From: Pelecanus crispus
Taxonomy: Eukaryota; Chordata; Aves; Pelecaniformes; Pelecanidae
Direction of reading: 5' to 3'
Assembly: GCF_030463565.1 (NCBI RefSeq)
Contig: NC_134648.1
Span: 47,492,346-47,556,345 of the forward strand
Length of the DNA stretch: 64,000 nt
The notes beneath the pieces are model-generated. The model had not been told where the DNA came from. It made no database searches and saw only the letters and a program-made list of their open reading frames with translations. The stretch's first letter is position 1. Each line of letters starts with the position of its first letter. Shown piece after piece: positions 13,901-27,000 of this stretch. Both the position numbers and the translations under genes were made by a program.

Positions 13901-14785
13901 CAGGCACCATTCCCACCTCTCCACCCCCACCGAGCTGCCAGCACTGCAGAGGTGCTTGTCAGGGAAAGGCACCTTTCCTGCCTTTACTGCCTCCTTCAGC
14001 AGAAAACCCACAGCTCCAGAGGGACTTCTCAAAACACAAAGTGTGGAGGAGTTGCAGCTTGGGTAGAAGAGCACCTCAGCACTGACCTGAGGCAAGTGGG
14101 CTGAAGCCGTAAGCTCTTCCTCACCCAAAAGGACCAGACAATGCCACAGCTGTCATTCTGAGCTTAACACACTCCTCACAGAGTCTCTCCTACACGGACC
14201 TCTGTGAGCTCCAACAGCTGCATCTTTGCTTCCATACCCAATATACAGGTGCTTGCCTGGGTACCAAAATGACCCACACCACAGCAGGGTGACACAAAAA
14301 TATGGAACAAATGGCTCAGGAACAGCTAGAGTCTGCCAGGAGACATCTCAGAGTATCACCACTTTGCTCGTACCAGCATTTAATAGCACACCTCATATCT
14401 ATGTGCCCTCCCACGGATACTACCTAGACATATTGCTCTAAGCACATCCTCTTGGGAAAGGGAATTAAGCCCCACTCCTCCGTCCACCCTGCTGCTACCA
14501 CTAACGCTGCTCATCAACCGGACAAGGGCAAACTGCTGAGCTTCACGGTCCTCCTAGCCTGTCCCATTCCTGTGTGCGCCTGGGGACCGTGACATAGTGC
14601 TGGGGCCAAACCAAGTCCCTTGGAGGGACAGCAGGGCCTGAACCCCTTCCATCAGCTCCCACAACCCGGGCAGGAGCCCCACCGGGAGCCGAGCTGCCCG
14701 GTCTCACGACACAGAGGCCGTGGCCCGACCGAACGTGGCCTGTGGGTTTGGGGGAGCATCCTGCTGGGAACCCGGTTTGACTTAC

Positions 14786-15029
14786 ACAGCCGGGACGTGC
14801 CGCGGGATGGGCGCCTGAGCCCCTCGCAGGGAGGCATCCCGCCCTGCCGTGCTGGTCCTCCTCCGGAGGGAGCTTGCGGGGGGCTGAAAGGCGGCGGCAG
14901 CACCGGGCGGGTAGTATTCCTGCTCGGGAACAACTTCTTCGCACCGGGAGCCCTGGAAGCCTGAGCGACAGGTACAGACCTGGGGACGGCTGCAGGAGCC
15001 CTTGTTCTGGCACGGTGGGTCACAGACAG
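14786..15029 (-). CDS. LTBP2: LTBP2 exon 3 (first EGF-like domain)
   Basis: The 244-nt exon follows acceptor CCCCAG at 15032-15030 and ends at donor GTAAGT, with GT at 14785-14784. The first two bases complete a proline codon; then [24 protein letters not shown] and QGSRCEE form a six-cysteine EGF-like module. It lacks the Asp-Ile-Asn-Glu start typical of calcium-binding EGF repeats, as expected for the first LTBP EGF module. The remaining residues are a Pro/Ala/Arg-rich linker ending in HVPAV. The exon ends in phase 2, so the next exon must begin with a single base completing a codon. Confidence 0.94.
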
Positions 15030-18000
15030 CTGGGGAGACACAGAAAGGTGGTTAGTGGACACAGGGCTCCCAGCAGCGTGCTCAGCCCCACAGAGGTGGC
15101 ACCCAGCTGGGGCAGCACAACCGGGGCGGCCCCATCTCTTCTCTGCAGGCAGGTGGCCTGCAAAGTCTCAGTGTTACTGCTGCTGTGGGTCCCTAATGCA
15201 AGGTCACTGCTATCAGAGACTTGTTTCTGTTCCCACTTTTTCTCACTGGTCTCTGCAGAGCTCTTCTCCAGCAATACTCACTTCAGAAAGCTCAGAAATG
15301 AGCAGCATGGTCTGCAGAGAGCACACAGCCTCCAGCACTGCCCATAGTTCTCTGAGGAGGAGTAGGACCTCAGTCCCAGAGCAAGGGGAGGCAACGATTG
15401 CCAGATGAGGAGACAGATGACCATGCACTATCACAACCTCTTGGGAGTAGTCTGCATGTTACCTTCCTGCTTCAGTCCATTTTAGGGTCTGATTTGCATA
15501 GTCTCCCCGGCTGTCCCCTCCAGATCTTTCCAGCTCTCCCTCCGCAACCAATTTTGGAGTCACTGCACTCAAATTCCTCTGCAGCTACGGGGACTTTCAG
15601 TTAATTAACTTCATGCCCAAATCACCCTATGAGTCTCTGTGTGTTCCTAATTACAGCACATCACCTTCAGTTTGCACCCCAGGAGGAAAGTGCTATTAAT
15701 TATATGCTGGACCCTAACACTTCCCAAGTCAGCAGATGCCAAATTGGGTTTCTAGCCCAGCCAGCAAGAGCCAGAAAACCACAGCTTGCACAGGTGGGAC
15801 CGGGCTTGTTGTTCTGAGCAAGAATAATTGAAAAGGCACTGGAAAAAAGTGTCCTCTTTCAAAGAAGGAAAGGGCCAGCTGGCTGAAGGGTAATGAAGAC
15901 TCATCAGACAACACAAGGTGGACATTAACCTCCAGCCACATGGGAACCCTGTGGATGGGTTGAAACATGCAGCCACCGCTGCTGCTGAGGGTCCCTTCCT
16001 CCAGCCTGCCCCAGGGAGGCTGCAGGAGCATGTGACATCCCACCACCTTCACACGCAGCTGCTGGGGTTTCATAAGCACATCCCTCCCTCTCTGGCTGTG
16101 CTCTCCATCCCCATGAGATCCAAGCACGCCTGCGAGAAATGCTGCTTCTGGGCAGCAAACATACAGAGACCTCTGGCCTCGTGTGCTATCCACACGTCAT
16201 CCCGCTGTTGCCAAGTGAGGGAAGTCCTTGTACAGGCTCTGAGGTCCTTTCACAGCAGCATAGCCCCCACAACCCTTCCCTCACCCCAAAACTGGACTGA
16301 CATCAGCTTTTCCTAACTAGATCAGGGATATGTTGGCTGGAATCCTTCATTTGACCTTTATTACCATGTTAACACTCAGGAAGAGAGGAAGATCTCAAGG
16401 AAAGGGAGAACCCAAGTCACGTAGGGCTGTATAGGTTAAAGCCAGAGGTTTTGATGAAATCTCCCACTAAAATAAATCAGCCACCACTGCAGACTCTGGA
16501 ACAGAGACAGGGTCCTAGTCAGGCAGGAATTAACCGTCTCTGGGAAGTCTGGCACTCCAAAAGTTGATGTAATTTATAATATAAAACTCAGCTGTGATTT
16601 AAATAGGCTGCCAGTCCCTAGCGTTATCTCCCAACAAATGCCTGTTTTAACAAACGCCACCAGACCAGGAAGCCTGCCATTGAAAACAACCGCTTCACGT
16701 GCTGAAATACTGCAGAGCCGCGACGCCAGGACCTGGGATCACAGTGGTTCTCACAACCTCTCCCACTAACAAAGTTCATAGTCATGTTAGACTGTGTCCT
16801 TCAGCAGGAAAGCAGCGATAAGCGACCAGGCACTCTAAAAAGCTCTAAGGCAGCTGATACAGAGAAGAGGAAGAAGGGAATGGGATTAGTCTTCTGGTCT
16901 TTTCATGCAGGATGGGTGGGCAGCTGCCCTAGCTGAAATATTCCAGCTCTAGGGTTAATCCCCTTCCCGGCTGCCTGCAGACTCAGGAAGAACTTGAAAG
17001 AGCTTTAAAAAGTCACTGGTTTTCACTCAGTCCAGCTATGCAATGTAGGAAGAGCAAATCATTCAGCAGAAGCACTGCCAATGCCAAGTGTGTAAAATCA
17101 TGAGTCAGGCCCCCAAAACCGCAACATTGACAGAAGAAACAAGACGGTTAAAAATATATATATATATATTTGGAATCTTTCTCTTTGCTTTCTGGTTTCT
17201 GAGCCCAGGAGTTACTCTGAGATGCCTCTCTGCAGCTCTGGGGGCTATAAACAGTTTCTGTTAAGATGACAGCCACTCATTTCTTCTCACTGTAGTCTCA
17301 TGTAATCACCTGCTCCAGGAGCTGGGTCTTTAGGGAAAGCAAAAAGAGTAATCTCAAAACTCTTAATAAAAGGATGAGATTTGGAGCACTGCTGAAGTAT
17401 CATTAGTAGCAATGCTAGTTTGTTCAAGAGCATCTAGCAGTGCCCTCACAGATGAAGTCTGGTGCTGTCTGGTCTTCAGTGCATGAGGTAAGTTCTCCCT
17501 GCAAGGTCACACTGCAGGGATGACTGCGGCATGACTCTGACCATCCACCTAGGCCAGGCAGGCAGGACCATCAGAGGGGAAGGTCACCAAGACCAACCTC
17601 CCATTGCTTTGCAGGCACACCTGGTCCAGGACTGAGCCACGACATTGCAAGGTGACATTCAGTTACTGCTCTGCACGTGTTCTAGGTCTAGGAGAGTGGT
17701 GTAGATCTTCACTGTAAGCAGCTCCTGCTCAGTCCCATTTAAAAGTGGGGGAACCTGTCCACCCAGCTAGGCATCCACAGGAAAACTGGGAATATGCTGA
17801 AGGACTTGTACCACTCGGGTGATTTAGTCCACTTTCTCATGGAAAAGTTTGCTTATTGATGCAGACCAATATGTAATCTCAGTTCTAACTTAAAACTCTG
17901 ACTGTGTTAGCAAAGGCAGAAGGGACGAACAATTTAACACAAGTGAGAGAAATCTGTGCAGGCTGACAGGCAAGGAGATCAACATCAATGCAGGAATAAC

Positions 18001-21000
18001 AGAGAGGGAAAACAGAACTTCAATGAAAACCAGTCTGGGCTAAAAAAACCCTACAGTCACTGTACAGAAGAGAGACAAAAGGAGAGAGCATGTGAATGTC
18101 ATCTCCATGTTGCAGATGTGGAAAAGCCCCAGGTGCTAATGCAACTGTCTGAAGACACACTGTGAGACCACAGCAGAGACAGCAACTCATCCTGGAATCC
18201 CTGTGCCTTCACCCAGTATCTTAACCACAAGACCATCTGTACGAGATTAGAAAGTGCATGAATTTATTTAGTCCTTCCCAACACGCTGATTAAAACTGTT
18301 TCTTTCAAGCTTTAAAATATCCATGTCAGGAAAAAAGCTCACCCTGCATTACCAGCCCAGCCCAGCCCTGGCTGCTATCTTGGGAAGCAGCAGAGAACCA
18401 TAGTAAATAATGCTGATGGCAGTGGAGGTTGGTGAACTAACGTTGGGAGGCCGAGCAAGAGGATTCCCCTGCACTGAAGCAGAGGGGAGGGATGATGGGC
18501 TAATAGGCAGCAGCTAAATTATTGACAAGTGCACACTGCAGCCCCTGAAATAGGGGCAGTGTGAGAGAGCTCCTGGCCAGCTTGTGCGTACAGGTTTCTT
18601 CTCCACCGAACCCAGGACGTAAAGCCCTGAGCCTCACCCCAGGATGAAGTTAAACAGGCAGGAGGTTGCATGAACTCCTCGGGCTCAAGTTCAGATGTAG
18701 CTCATTATCCCTAACGTCCCCTCCCGTGGGAAGACCTCTGGAGCCCCACAGGATGCCTGTATGCAGTTCAGTGTGGTGACCCGGCAGCGTGTAGGTAGAA
18801 AGCAAGCCCATTGCAAGCGGGTGAGATCTTCCTCCTAAACTCCCTTAGCTCACTTCCACTTTCCCAGGAAACATCGGTGTCCTGAAGAGAGAGATTTCTC
18901 TTTTTCATCTTCCCAGTCATTGACTCTCTGAAAACTCCCCAAGTCCTCACTCCACTTTGGTCCTCAAAGCTGGAACAAACCTAAAGGCTAGAGAAACCTG
19001 CTCACAGCTTGAGTTCATCATATGCAGAGGTGCTGCAAGAGGAAAGTCCCTGGAAAAGCATGGGTGGAGAAGGAAAAAATCACCATGCTTGGTAGATGAT
19101 AGGGAGTAGACGAAGGCAACGATTTGGCCTATCCTATCTCCTGCACCCAGGCGCAGACCCATCAAAAACAAGGTCCTGCCCACGACCCGAATGCCAGCTT
19201 CTTCCCTGCTTCATCATGCTAAGAGGTTCCCTCTGGCTGCATTTCTAACTTCCCTGATATGCCCCATATCAAAGATCACAGGATCAGACGTTAAACAGTA
19301 TTACAGTGCAGAAACTAACTGGGACGGGCTGTCCAGCTTGCCTTGGCAGCCTTAAAAACAGCCGAACGTCCCCGGCAGCTTGAACTCCAGCAGAAAAGCC
19401 TGGTGAGGGAGGTAGCTGGGAACGAAATTATGTTTACACATCACTGGTCTCCACCTACGACCTGCCTAAGATTTACCATCCCCGGTGGGGGGACATTGTC
19501 AGGCCTGATCATGTTGACAGTGTCCTTTTAATGAATCCTTGGGAACAAGCGCCCAGCACCTGAGCAATCGCTAGACAGCCTGCGTGGCTGCGAGCCCAGT
19601 TCTACTGCTCCTATGAAAATCCCTAATGAGAGAAAGATGCTGCCATCGCTGGCCCCGTGCTCTGTTTACAGACACTGTCTGGCAGCACAGCACGGTCTCT
19701 ACCGTTTGGCTTCTGTCGGCGGAGGGGAGAGGGAGGAGGGAGGTGAGTCAGCCCTTGGCCCCTTGCTCCCAAACAGCGGATCGCTAATGCAATTATCTCA
19801 GCGCGGCCGAAGCGCCGTGAGATCCCGCGGCAAACAAAGCTGAGCCTCTTTCCCCGCTAAACATCTGGGCAGCTGCTGCCACTCGAGTGAAGGCAGATGC
19901 TCTCGGCTATTCTGGGCAGGGCGTTCCCATCCAGAAAGCCTGCCTGGTGCCTGTGTGCTCTCTGAGCTGCCCAGGCACTGCGGGCAGCCCCTCGCCTCCC
20001 TGGGACCGGGCAGGTGCACGGGGCAGGCAGTCCCCTGGGAAAGCCCACGGGTGGGCTGGGTGGTGTAATCCTGTTTAGGACAGGGATCACGGCAGGGGCT
20101 GGGCTGTGGTTGCGGAGCTGTTGGGGATGGAGACAACAGTGCAGCTGCCTCTGGCGTGCATCGCACTGGTGCCTGCCCAAACCCCTTCCCGTCCAGTGCT
20201 GTGTCGGGGAGCCCAAAATGATCTCAGCCCGAGATAAGAGCCCTTATTAAACCCTCTGTGCGCAGGCAGGAGGGCCCTGGCCGGGCAGTTTCCGCACTGC
20301 AGGAGCGCCCTGCAGCTGCCCCGCCATTCTACACATCCCCCTCGCTGCACCATGCTCCAGCCCCACCCGTCCCAGCCATTGTGCCAGCTCCATTAATTGC
20401 TTTCCTTAATAGCACTCAGATAATTTGCAGCCCTGGTTTCCCCCTCAGCATCAGCAACGCTTGCCAACGTGAGCACCGCCCCGGTCTACCGGTTCCCACC
20501 TGCTGGGACTTTCACAGACCTGCCTTTTACTCTAAGCAGATCAATGAGAGCCCAGGGCTCAAAACTCACCCGTAAATGTGCCATTGAAATACCCTGCCCT
20601 AACAAGACCCGCTCGGGATGGACACTAATAATGATAATAAGGCCATAATTATTCAGCACGCTCAGACTTTGCCAGCAGGCAGTGAGAGCTGACCCACAGC
20701 CTGGCAGCCCCTGGGGAGGCTGTGGGGCTGCCTCCAAGGACCCCGCAGTCCATCTCCTACCCTGGCACAGCACAGGGGACATGTCGGGGTCACAGCAGTA
20801 CTCAAGTGCTTTTTAGGGGTGCATTGCAAGACCTGTGCTGGCTGGGACTGTCATACTCACGTTTGATGCAGTGGTTTGTGCTGGGAGCCGTGGTCCATCC
20901 TGGGCAACACTGTCTGCCGCAGACATTTGGCCTAAGCAGAAAGACAAAGCAGCGCGGTTAGGAGAAGGGAAGCCGAGGTCTCTCTGCAGCCAGCACCTCT

Positions 21001-24000
21001 GAGTCACCCGTAAAATTATTTCCTGCAGCATCTGATATTTCCTTCCAGATGGACCAGCAGCTGAGATCAAAACCAATGGGACAAGGGCTGAGTTGTTTAA
21101 GTGCTTGGAAAAGAAACCCCCAAGGGCTATGTGAATGCTGCAGTGTGAGCGATCCCTCAGGGAGTATCTCCCTTTTGAACTGGCATTATGCTGGGTTCCT
21201 GGCATAGTGCTCAGAGGAACCATTTTCCTCATGAGAGCAACTGGAGGCCAGTGGCCTGTGATCATTAAAGATCTCGTGGCACTTCATGATATCGGGGTGT
21301 AAATAGGGCCTGATTCCAACTTTGATCATAGCGTCTCGCCTCCGCAAGTGTTCCGAGCTGCTTCGTCCGAAGACAACACTTCATTCTCCGCCTAACTGCT
21401 GCCGCCAGTTGCTGTTCATTGCTCAACCCCACCCCGGGAGGGACAGCACGCCAGCAGCCGCATCGGACGCTCCCCAGCTTGCTCTCCCTTTGCAAGCACC
21501 CCAGTCCCGCATTCGTTATCTGCCTCTGGCGCAGCAACCCCAGGAGCTGGGGACTCTCCAGTGCTATGAAATTTGTGCCTGCTTGACTTGCACGCTGCTA
21601 GACTAACTCCAGGATGCTTACATCATTTCCATGGTGGTTAATTCCAGCACTTTGCTGCAACAACTTTTTGACTGCCTTTGCATAAACGATGTCCTCCCCA
21701 CCTCTCCCTTATTATGTGTTTTCAGGTAGTGATCACTGCCAACATACAGCTATACAGAGATAGCGCTGTGCCTCCAAGAGGTGCTCCGCAATGCCCAAGC
21801 AGGCAGCTAATCCTGCTTCCTCTGGTTGCATCTCATATTTACACATCTATAATGAGAAGGTATAACAAGTTGCAGGTTGCTCTCCAAGTGTATTTACTCA
21901 TCATGGAGGGAAGGTTTTGGGAATATGTAACTTTTACATGTCTAGGTAGATGGGAGAGTACAGTCATCAAAAGATAAAAAGTTAGAAATAGGCAGCATGA
22001 AAGCTCTGGAAAGCCTCTGGAAACAAAGTGGGGAGCATGGTTTATTTCTAACGCTGGACAAGGCAGTCAGAGCTGTTGACAGAATTTACAGAAACCACGG
22101 AAACATGCACATTTGTCTTCTGGACTGATTTTCATGTGATCACAGCAGGGTCAGAAGATGATTCTGCTCTGAATTGGCATCCTCATGACTCCTGCATCCA
22201 CATGGCATGAGATGAGACTCCAGAAGTGCCAGAGCTCAAGCTGTGGGGCTCCCATTTTAGGAGAGCCAAAGACGGTGGGTAGCAGGTGTGCCAAGGATTT
22301 TTCTGATATTCATGAATGAAGCTGCCTGTAGAGATACAATCGCTCCATGTGGGAAGGGGATGTGGTCTGAGAAGCCACATCATTTGTAAAGCGTTATCCA
22401 GCCCTTCAGGATCAACATTTTGTTAACCTGGGTAGATTTTTACACAGAGAAAGCAGTTAAATTCCCTTGGTGTGACTTCCTGCAAACAGAACAAGCCAAA
22501 GTAATTCTTGCATTCACTCACATCTGCTCTGGCTGGGCTAGATGACCGTTTTTCAGCTTTTTGTCTGTCAACCCAAAGAGATCTATGGGTCTCTTCTTCA
22601 AGACATCCCCAGAAAGTATTCAAGGAAAGCAAACGCTCCTTTACTTACTGCATAAGAGCCCACAAAAGGCCTTAAACTTTTTAAAGATGTCCAGATCAAT
22701 AGAGAGAGAAAACCACTGAGCTCCAGCAGGTCTTTAGGTAATTAAGGTCTGCTGAGGGATTCCACTCCAAGCAGCAGCATAAGCATCTCTGCTTAGACTC
22801 TCACAGCTCCCATTCTTCCCTCAGCACAGCTGAAACCCACCTTGCAAGTCACACTCAGCCAGTCTGTTCAAAGAGCAAAGCCCTTGCCCTTTCCCACCTC
22901 AACTTACTGACATAATCAGAGGTTGCTTCTTGTAGGCAAAATAACTGCCTTCTTCAGAGAAGCTGTTTTAGCCTTGAATCACACTATTAGTTCTTCATGG
23001 GATTAAAGTTCAAGTTTTACCTGCATCTCTCACAGGCATGCTGGAGGGACCATGTTGCTAGCTGCTCTCAATGCCAACAGCGAGCCAGAGGTTGTAGGAA
23101 GAAATGTATGAGACTAAACCAGACAGGGGCCCAAGCCTGAGCAGACAAGATCACTCCTGAACGCATGAAACACCTGTTGGGCTCAGCACAAACCTCTCGT
23201 AATGGAGTCACTCTGTGTCACTGCCAACTCCAGACACGAGTTGCCAACTCCAGGTGAAGGGAGATGCTAGCACCAGGGCGATGCTCCTCAAGGGAGGACA
23301 GCCCGGCATGTGCAGAGGGGAGCAGCCTGGCAAGGATGCCCTCGGAGGCAGGGGCAGAGGGAGTAGCTGGGTGGGAATGTCCCTTCCTTCCATAATCTCC
23401 TGGATGAGAGGATGGGCAGAGATGGAGGCAGGGAGAACCTCCAGGACTGGAAGTGAGCACTTGGGAGGAGCAACATGTAGGTAGTACCGGAGGGCAGAGA
23501 GGGGACCACAACTATTTCCCAATGAAGGCCCAGTGAGCAGGGCCTCACATAGCACGGGGTGTCAGGTGAGCAAGGGCATCAGCAGTGGCAAAATAGCTAT
23601 GGGGGCTTTACCACATGGGACCCAGTCCTGAGCACGTCTGGTTCTACTTAAAGCCTTTAGTTGACATTTGCATGGCTTGAATGCCATGTGGTTTTCACTG
23701 CCTTACAAAGAATTCAGAATGAATCCCGGGAGGTTTAAGGAGCACGGCATGTTTACAGCATGGAGGGATGGTGCTCAAGAGAGTGGCAGACCCCAGCTGC
23801 GTTTGAACTGCTGCACGTGCCATCGCGAACACTTTGGGCAAAGGCATGGCTCAGGCGTGAGCCACCTGCAGGGCACATCCAGTCCCGGCTGTGCCCATCC
23901 AGTGCTGCTTCTGGAGAGCAAAACAAGTGGCAGGGTCCCTCCAGATCTGGTGTCATCGTCCTGGAGGTGGCTGCTGGGGAGCCTCCTGCATACACCGAGC

Positions 24001-27000
24001 AGGCCCCTGATCCCCCCCCATCGCACAGGGGACAGGGGCTTCCAAGGCAGCAGGCAGAGCTGCCCGGCAAGGGGACCTGCTGGGTGCCATGATGCACCAA
24101 GCCCCTGGCAGACCCAACAATGACATGAGACAAAGCCACGCTCATAACTTTGAAGCACTCAGCTGCCACACAAGGCTGAGCACCCAGGCTGCCTCCTGCT
24201 TACCTACCCCTTTAAATTGGCAGCAGGGAGAGGGGAGCAGGACTCTTGCACTCATCCTGGAGAGTCTGAGGTGCAGAGGGACCAGAGGATGGGTGGGCAC
24301 GTGGCGGGGTCAGCAGCTTTCCCAGGTGGAAACCAGCTCAACAGAGGCCCATATCAGAGCAGAACAGAAGACATGTCCTCATGCAGGTCTCCCAAGCTGA
24401 AGTCCCACTGAACACTCACACTAGGGTCACACTGCACGGGGATGCCAAAACAAGCCTTGGGCAAACCATCTGTCTTCCCTATCTGTCTCCTTACCAGTGG
24501 GATAGGTTAATTAACATATTTACCTCCCCAAGGGCCAGGTCAGCTAGCACACATCTTTCCTAGGAAATGAAACATTGCTGGGGACGTTCCTAGGCACTAG
24601 GACTTGATTGCCTGCAACACTGGACTGCTACAGGACTCATGGGCCACTTAGCACCTTCCGAAATAGTTCCCAGCCCAGCTCAGACAAGAGCAGACAGAGA
24701 CCATTTCCAATAGCCAGTTTCCCTTTTTTGGAGAGAAAGGGGATTGAATAGTTCAGACAGCTGACTAGCCACAGTGCCAGAGACTAGCTCACTAGTGCAG
24801 ATGTGGGCCTTCGAGTTTGCCTTTCTGGCAAAATGCAGTGTGAGGCACTGGAGCCACATCTCAGCCCCTGCCTCAAGTGCCAGGTACGCCCTGAGGTCTC
24901 CAAACAGCACAGGCAGCAGTAAGCAACTGCAAACCAAGCTTACTCCTCACTCCACAGCTAGCATGCACCATCCGTGTCCAGGTATAGTCCCCAGCACATT
25001 GTGAGAGCTTGGTGCACAGGAGGTGTCAGCTGCTACTCATTGGCCTGCTCCTTTTCTGGGACAGGCATCTCCCTGACACCCCTCACAGAGCTGAAGCCAG
25101 TGCCATGAAGCCTCCCTACATCCAGAAATACCATTCATGGCCCTGACTGGATGCACCAGCACAACCTGCAACTTGGGGAAAGGAGCTGCAGCAAGCCAGT
25201 CCTTCATCACCAGCTTTGGTGCAGCAGCCAGAGGCCACTGTCAGGATCAGCCCCCCCACCCCGTGCAAAGTGGTACCCAGGATGATACAAGCCTGCAAGA
25301 TCTCGCAGTGTTATATGAAACCAGAGCCAAGCAACTGTAACAAGCACTAGGGGGAACGAAAAGAAGAAAACAGTAGTAAGATCACGGCTTCACATAGTAT
25401 CAGCATGTGCACAGCCTCAGCGATGATCACATACTGTTTCTGAAGCATTCAGTAGAACTAATTTTTTCACCATTTATTTTAACAGCGATCTATGCATCAT
25501 CTTTCAACTTCATGCAGCACTCTGTGCTGCCAGATACGCTGACTCCATTCAGGTCATTTACAGCATCCTTGCAGAAGGCCAGGGGGACCATTAGATCATC
25601 AGGTCTGCCTTTGTACTGCAGGACAGTGAACTTCATCCAACTGCATATGAAATATTTGCAGTCAGACCCAATGAAGAACATTAGCAAAAGGCTGCTGGCA
25701 TCGATGAGCCACTGAAAATCCTCTGCCAAGTCCACATCAGCATTAACTGCCTCCATTCCTGAGCAGTCCTATACACACACTGCTCCAAGAACCTGTATCC
25801 CACAAAGCCTGGGTAAAGCAGGACTATATAGCCACAGATGGTGCCTACAACACCAATTAAACAAGAACCGGGGTGCAGAATGAACAAAAAGAAAGTGGGA
25901 GGGAGAAGGAGAGAGTGTGGGACTCCCAGCCTGTTACCTGGGGAGCCTCATATGCCCCTGAAAATTGTCCAGGCAGGTACCAGAAGTGGAGGCTTCCCCA
26001 GACTACTCCCCCATTACCCACCTTCCTCTGATTTTGTGTACATCACCTGAGAGTCGTCACTGGGACCCACCCTCCCAGGCACAGGGCAGAGGAACGAGGA
26101 GGGTCACATTACGGGGGACACAAATTAGGGATACATCCAGCACACAAGTACAGCCGTAGCTGGCATCCATCAGGGCTGAGGAGCTCCCTACCCCACGACA
26201 CTCAAGAGGAAAATCTTTCCACAGACCAGAAGCTGCATCGATGGACATATAAACACTTGAAACATCAGACTGAACACACTGGACTGGGAAGTCACCTGCT
26301 CCACGGCACTGGGTAGAAATAGCTCATCTGCAGCAGCAGGGAACTGGTGTGGGTCTGCAAACCAGGTGGGGGGGCTGGGGAAACAGGCAGGCTAAGCAGA
26401 GCACAGCAAAGCAGAGATGCTTTGGGGGATGGATTGTTTTCCTTGCTCAGTGTTAGGAGACAGTAATTTTCTGCAATATTTGCTGTGGTGTCAAAAGTCA
26501 CCTCAAAATGAGCCACCAGGAGAAAATACTAAAGCCCAGCTCTTGCAAGACTTGTGGTTGAACACACTCATGGAAGGGTATGAGCAAGTCCCACCTGCAA
26601 CAAAGTCAGACATGAGCAAGGTGGCAGACACATCCAAACAGTCCTCCCAAAAACCCTCAATTCGGGGTATGCTGCTATCAAACAAAGCCAGAAAATAATT
26701 ATCCAGAAAAGGATGTAGTGCTAATAAACGGGTTTTTCAACAACAGGACTGTGTGAGGCCCCCGGAGGTACCAGCAGAGAATTCTGACTGGGGAATCAGG
26801 AAAGGCAACCCACACAGGAGTTGAGATTTTAAGCCAAAGTAACTGTATAAATAAATAGTACCAGGGTTTAATGCAGCCTGCAAAGCTACCCGAGTAAGGG
26901 AAAATGAAGGTTGTCATACTAAAGAGTAGTAGGAGTTCAGCGTAAATAGAAGAACAGAAAATATCCCACCTGGCAAAAAAATGAAACATCATGAAATGAA

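Larger units (their letters stand above)
1..14785 (-). other. Presumed LTBP2 intron 3, no further exon recognised
   Basis: The sequence directly 3' of LTBP2 exon 3 should lead to exon 4, which in LTBP2 encodes a linker, the sequence before the second EGF-like module and its cysteines. I looked on the minus strand for a cysteine-rich exon flanked by AG and GT and found none, so the next exon probably lies below position 1. The stretch is moderately GC-rich unique DNA with scattered chance frames. What can be named inside it is a LINE reverse transcriptase remnant near 1.83-2.12 kb and a 30-bp tandem duplication at 10.88 kb. Confidence 0.55.
15030..20860 (-). other. LTBP2 intron 2
   Basis: The 5831-bp intron lies between exons 2 and 3, with donor GTGAGT and acceptor CCCCAG. 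It contains a short (TA)n run at 17152-17170 and a MIR-like SINE at about 18.09-18.24 kb. No exon was recognised in it. AT-rich islands at 20391-20450 and 20620-20665 lie just downstream of exon 2 in the gene's direction. Confidence 0.85.

Noticed and set aside
13784..14128. 114-codon minus-strand frame considered as a possible LTBP2 exon 4
   Set aside because: No cysteine pattern of the LTBP type and no suitable acceptor and donor.
14543..15062. Two 136-156-codon minus-strand frames over LTBP2 exon 3
   Set aside because: They are out of frame with the EGF-like cysteine pattern; the true exon is in the third frame and has no ATG.
25490..25887. Two overlapping minus-strand frames (88 and 68 codons) that looked like a frameshifted pseudogene
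   Set aside because: Much of the stretch matches a reversed CR1 3' tail (ATTAGATCATC...), so the apparent protein is repeat-derived.
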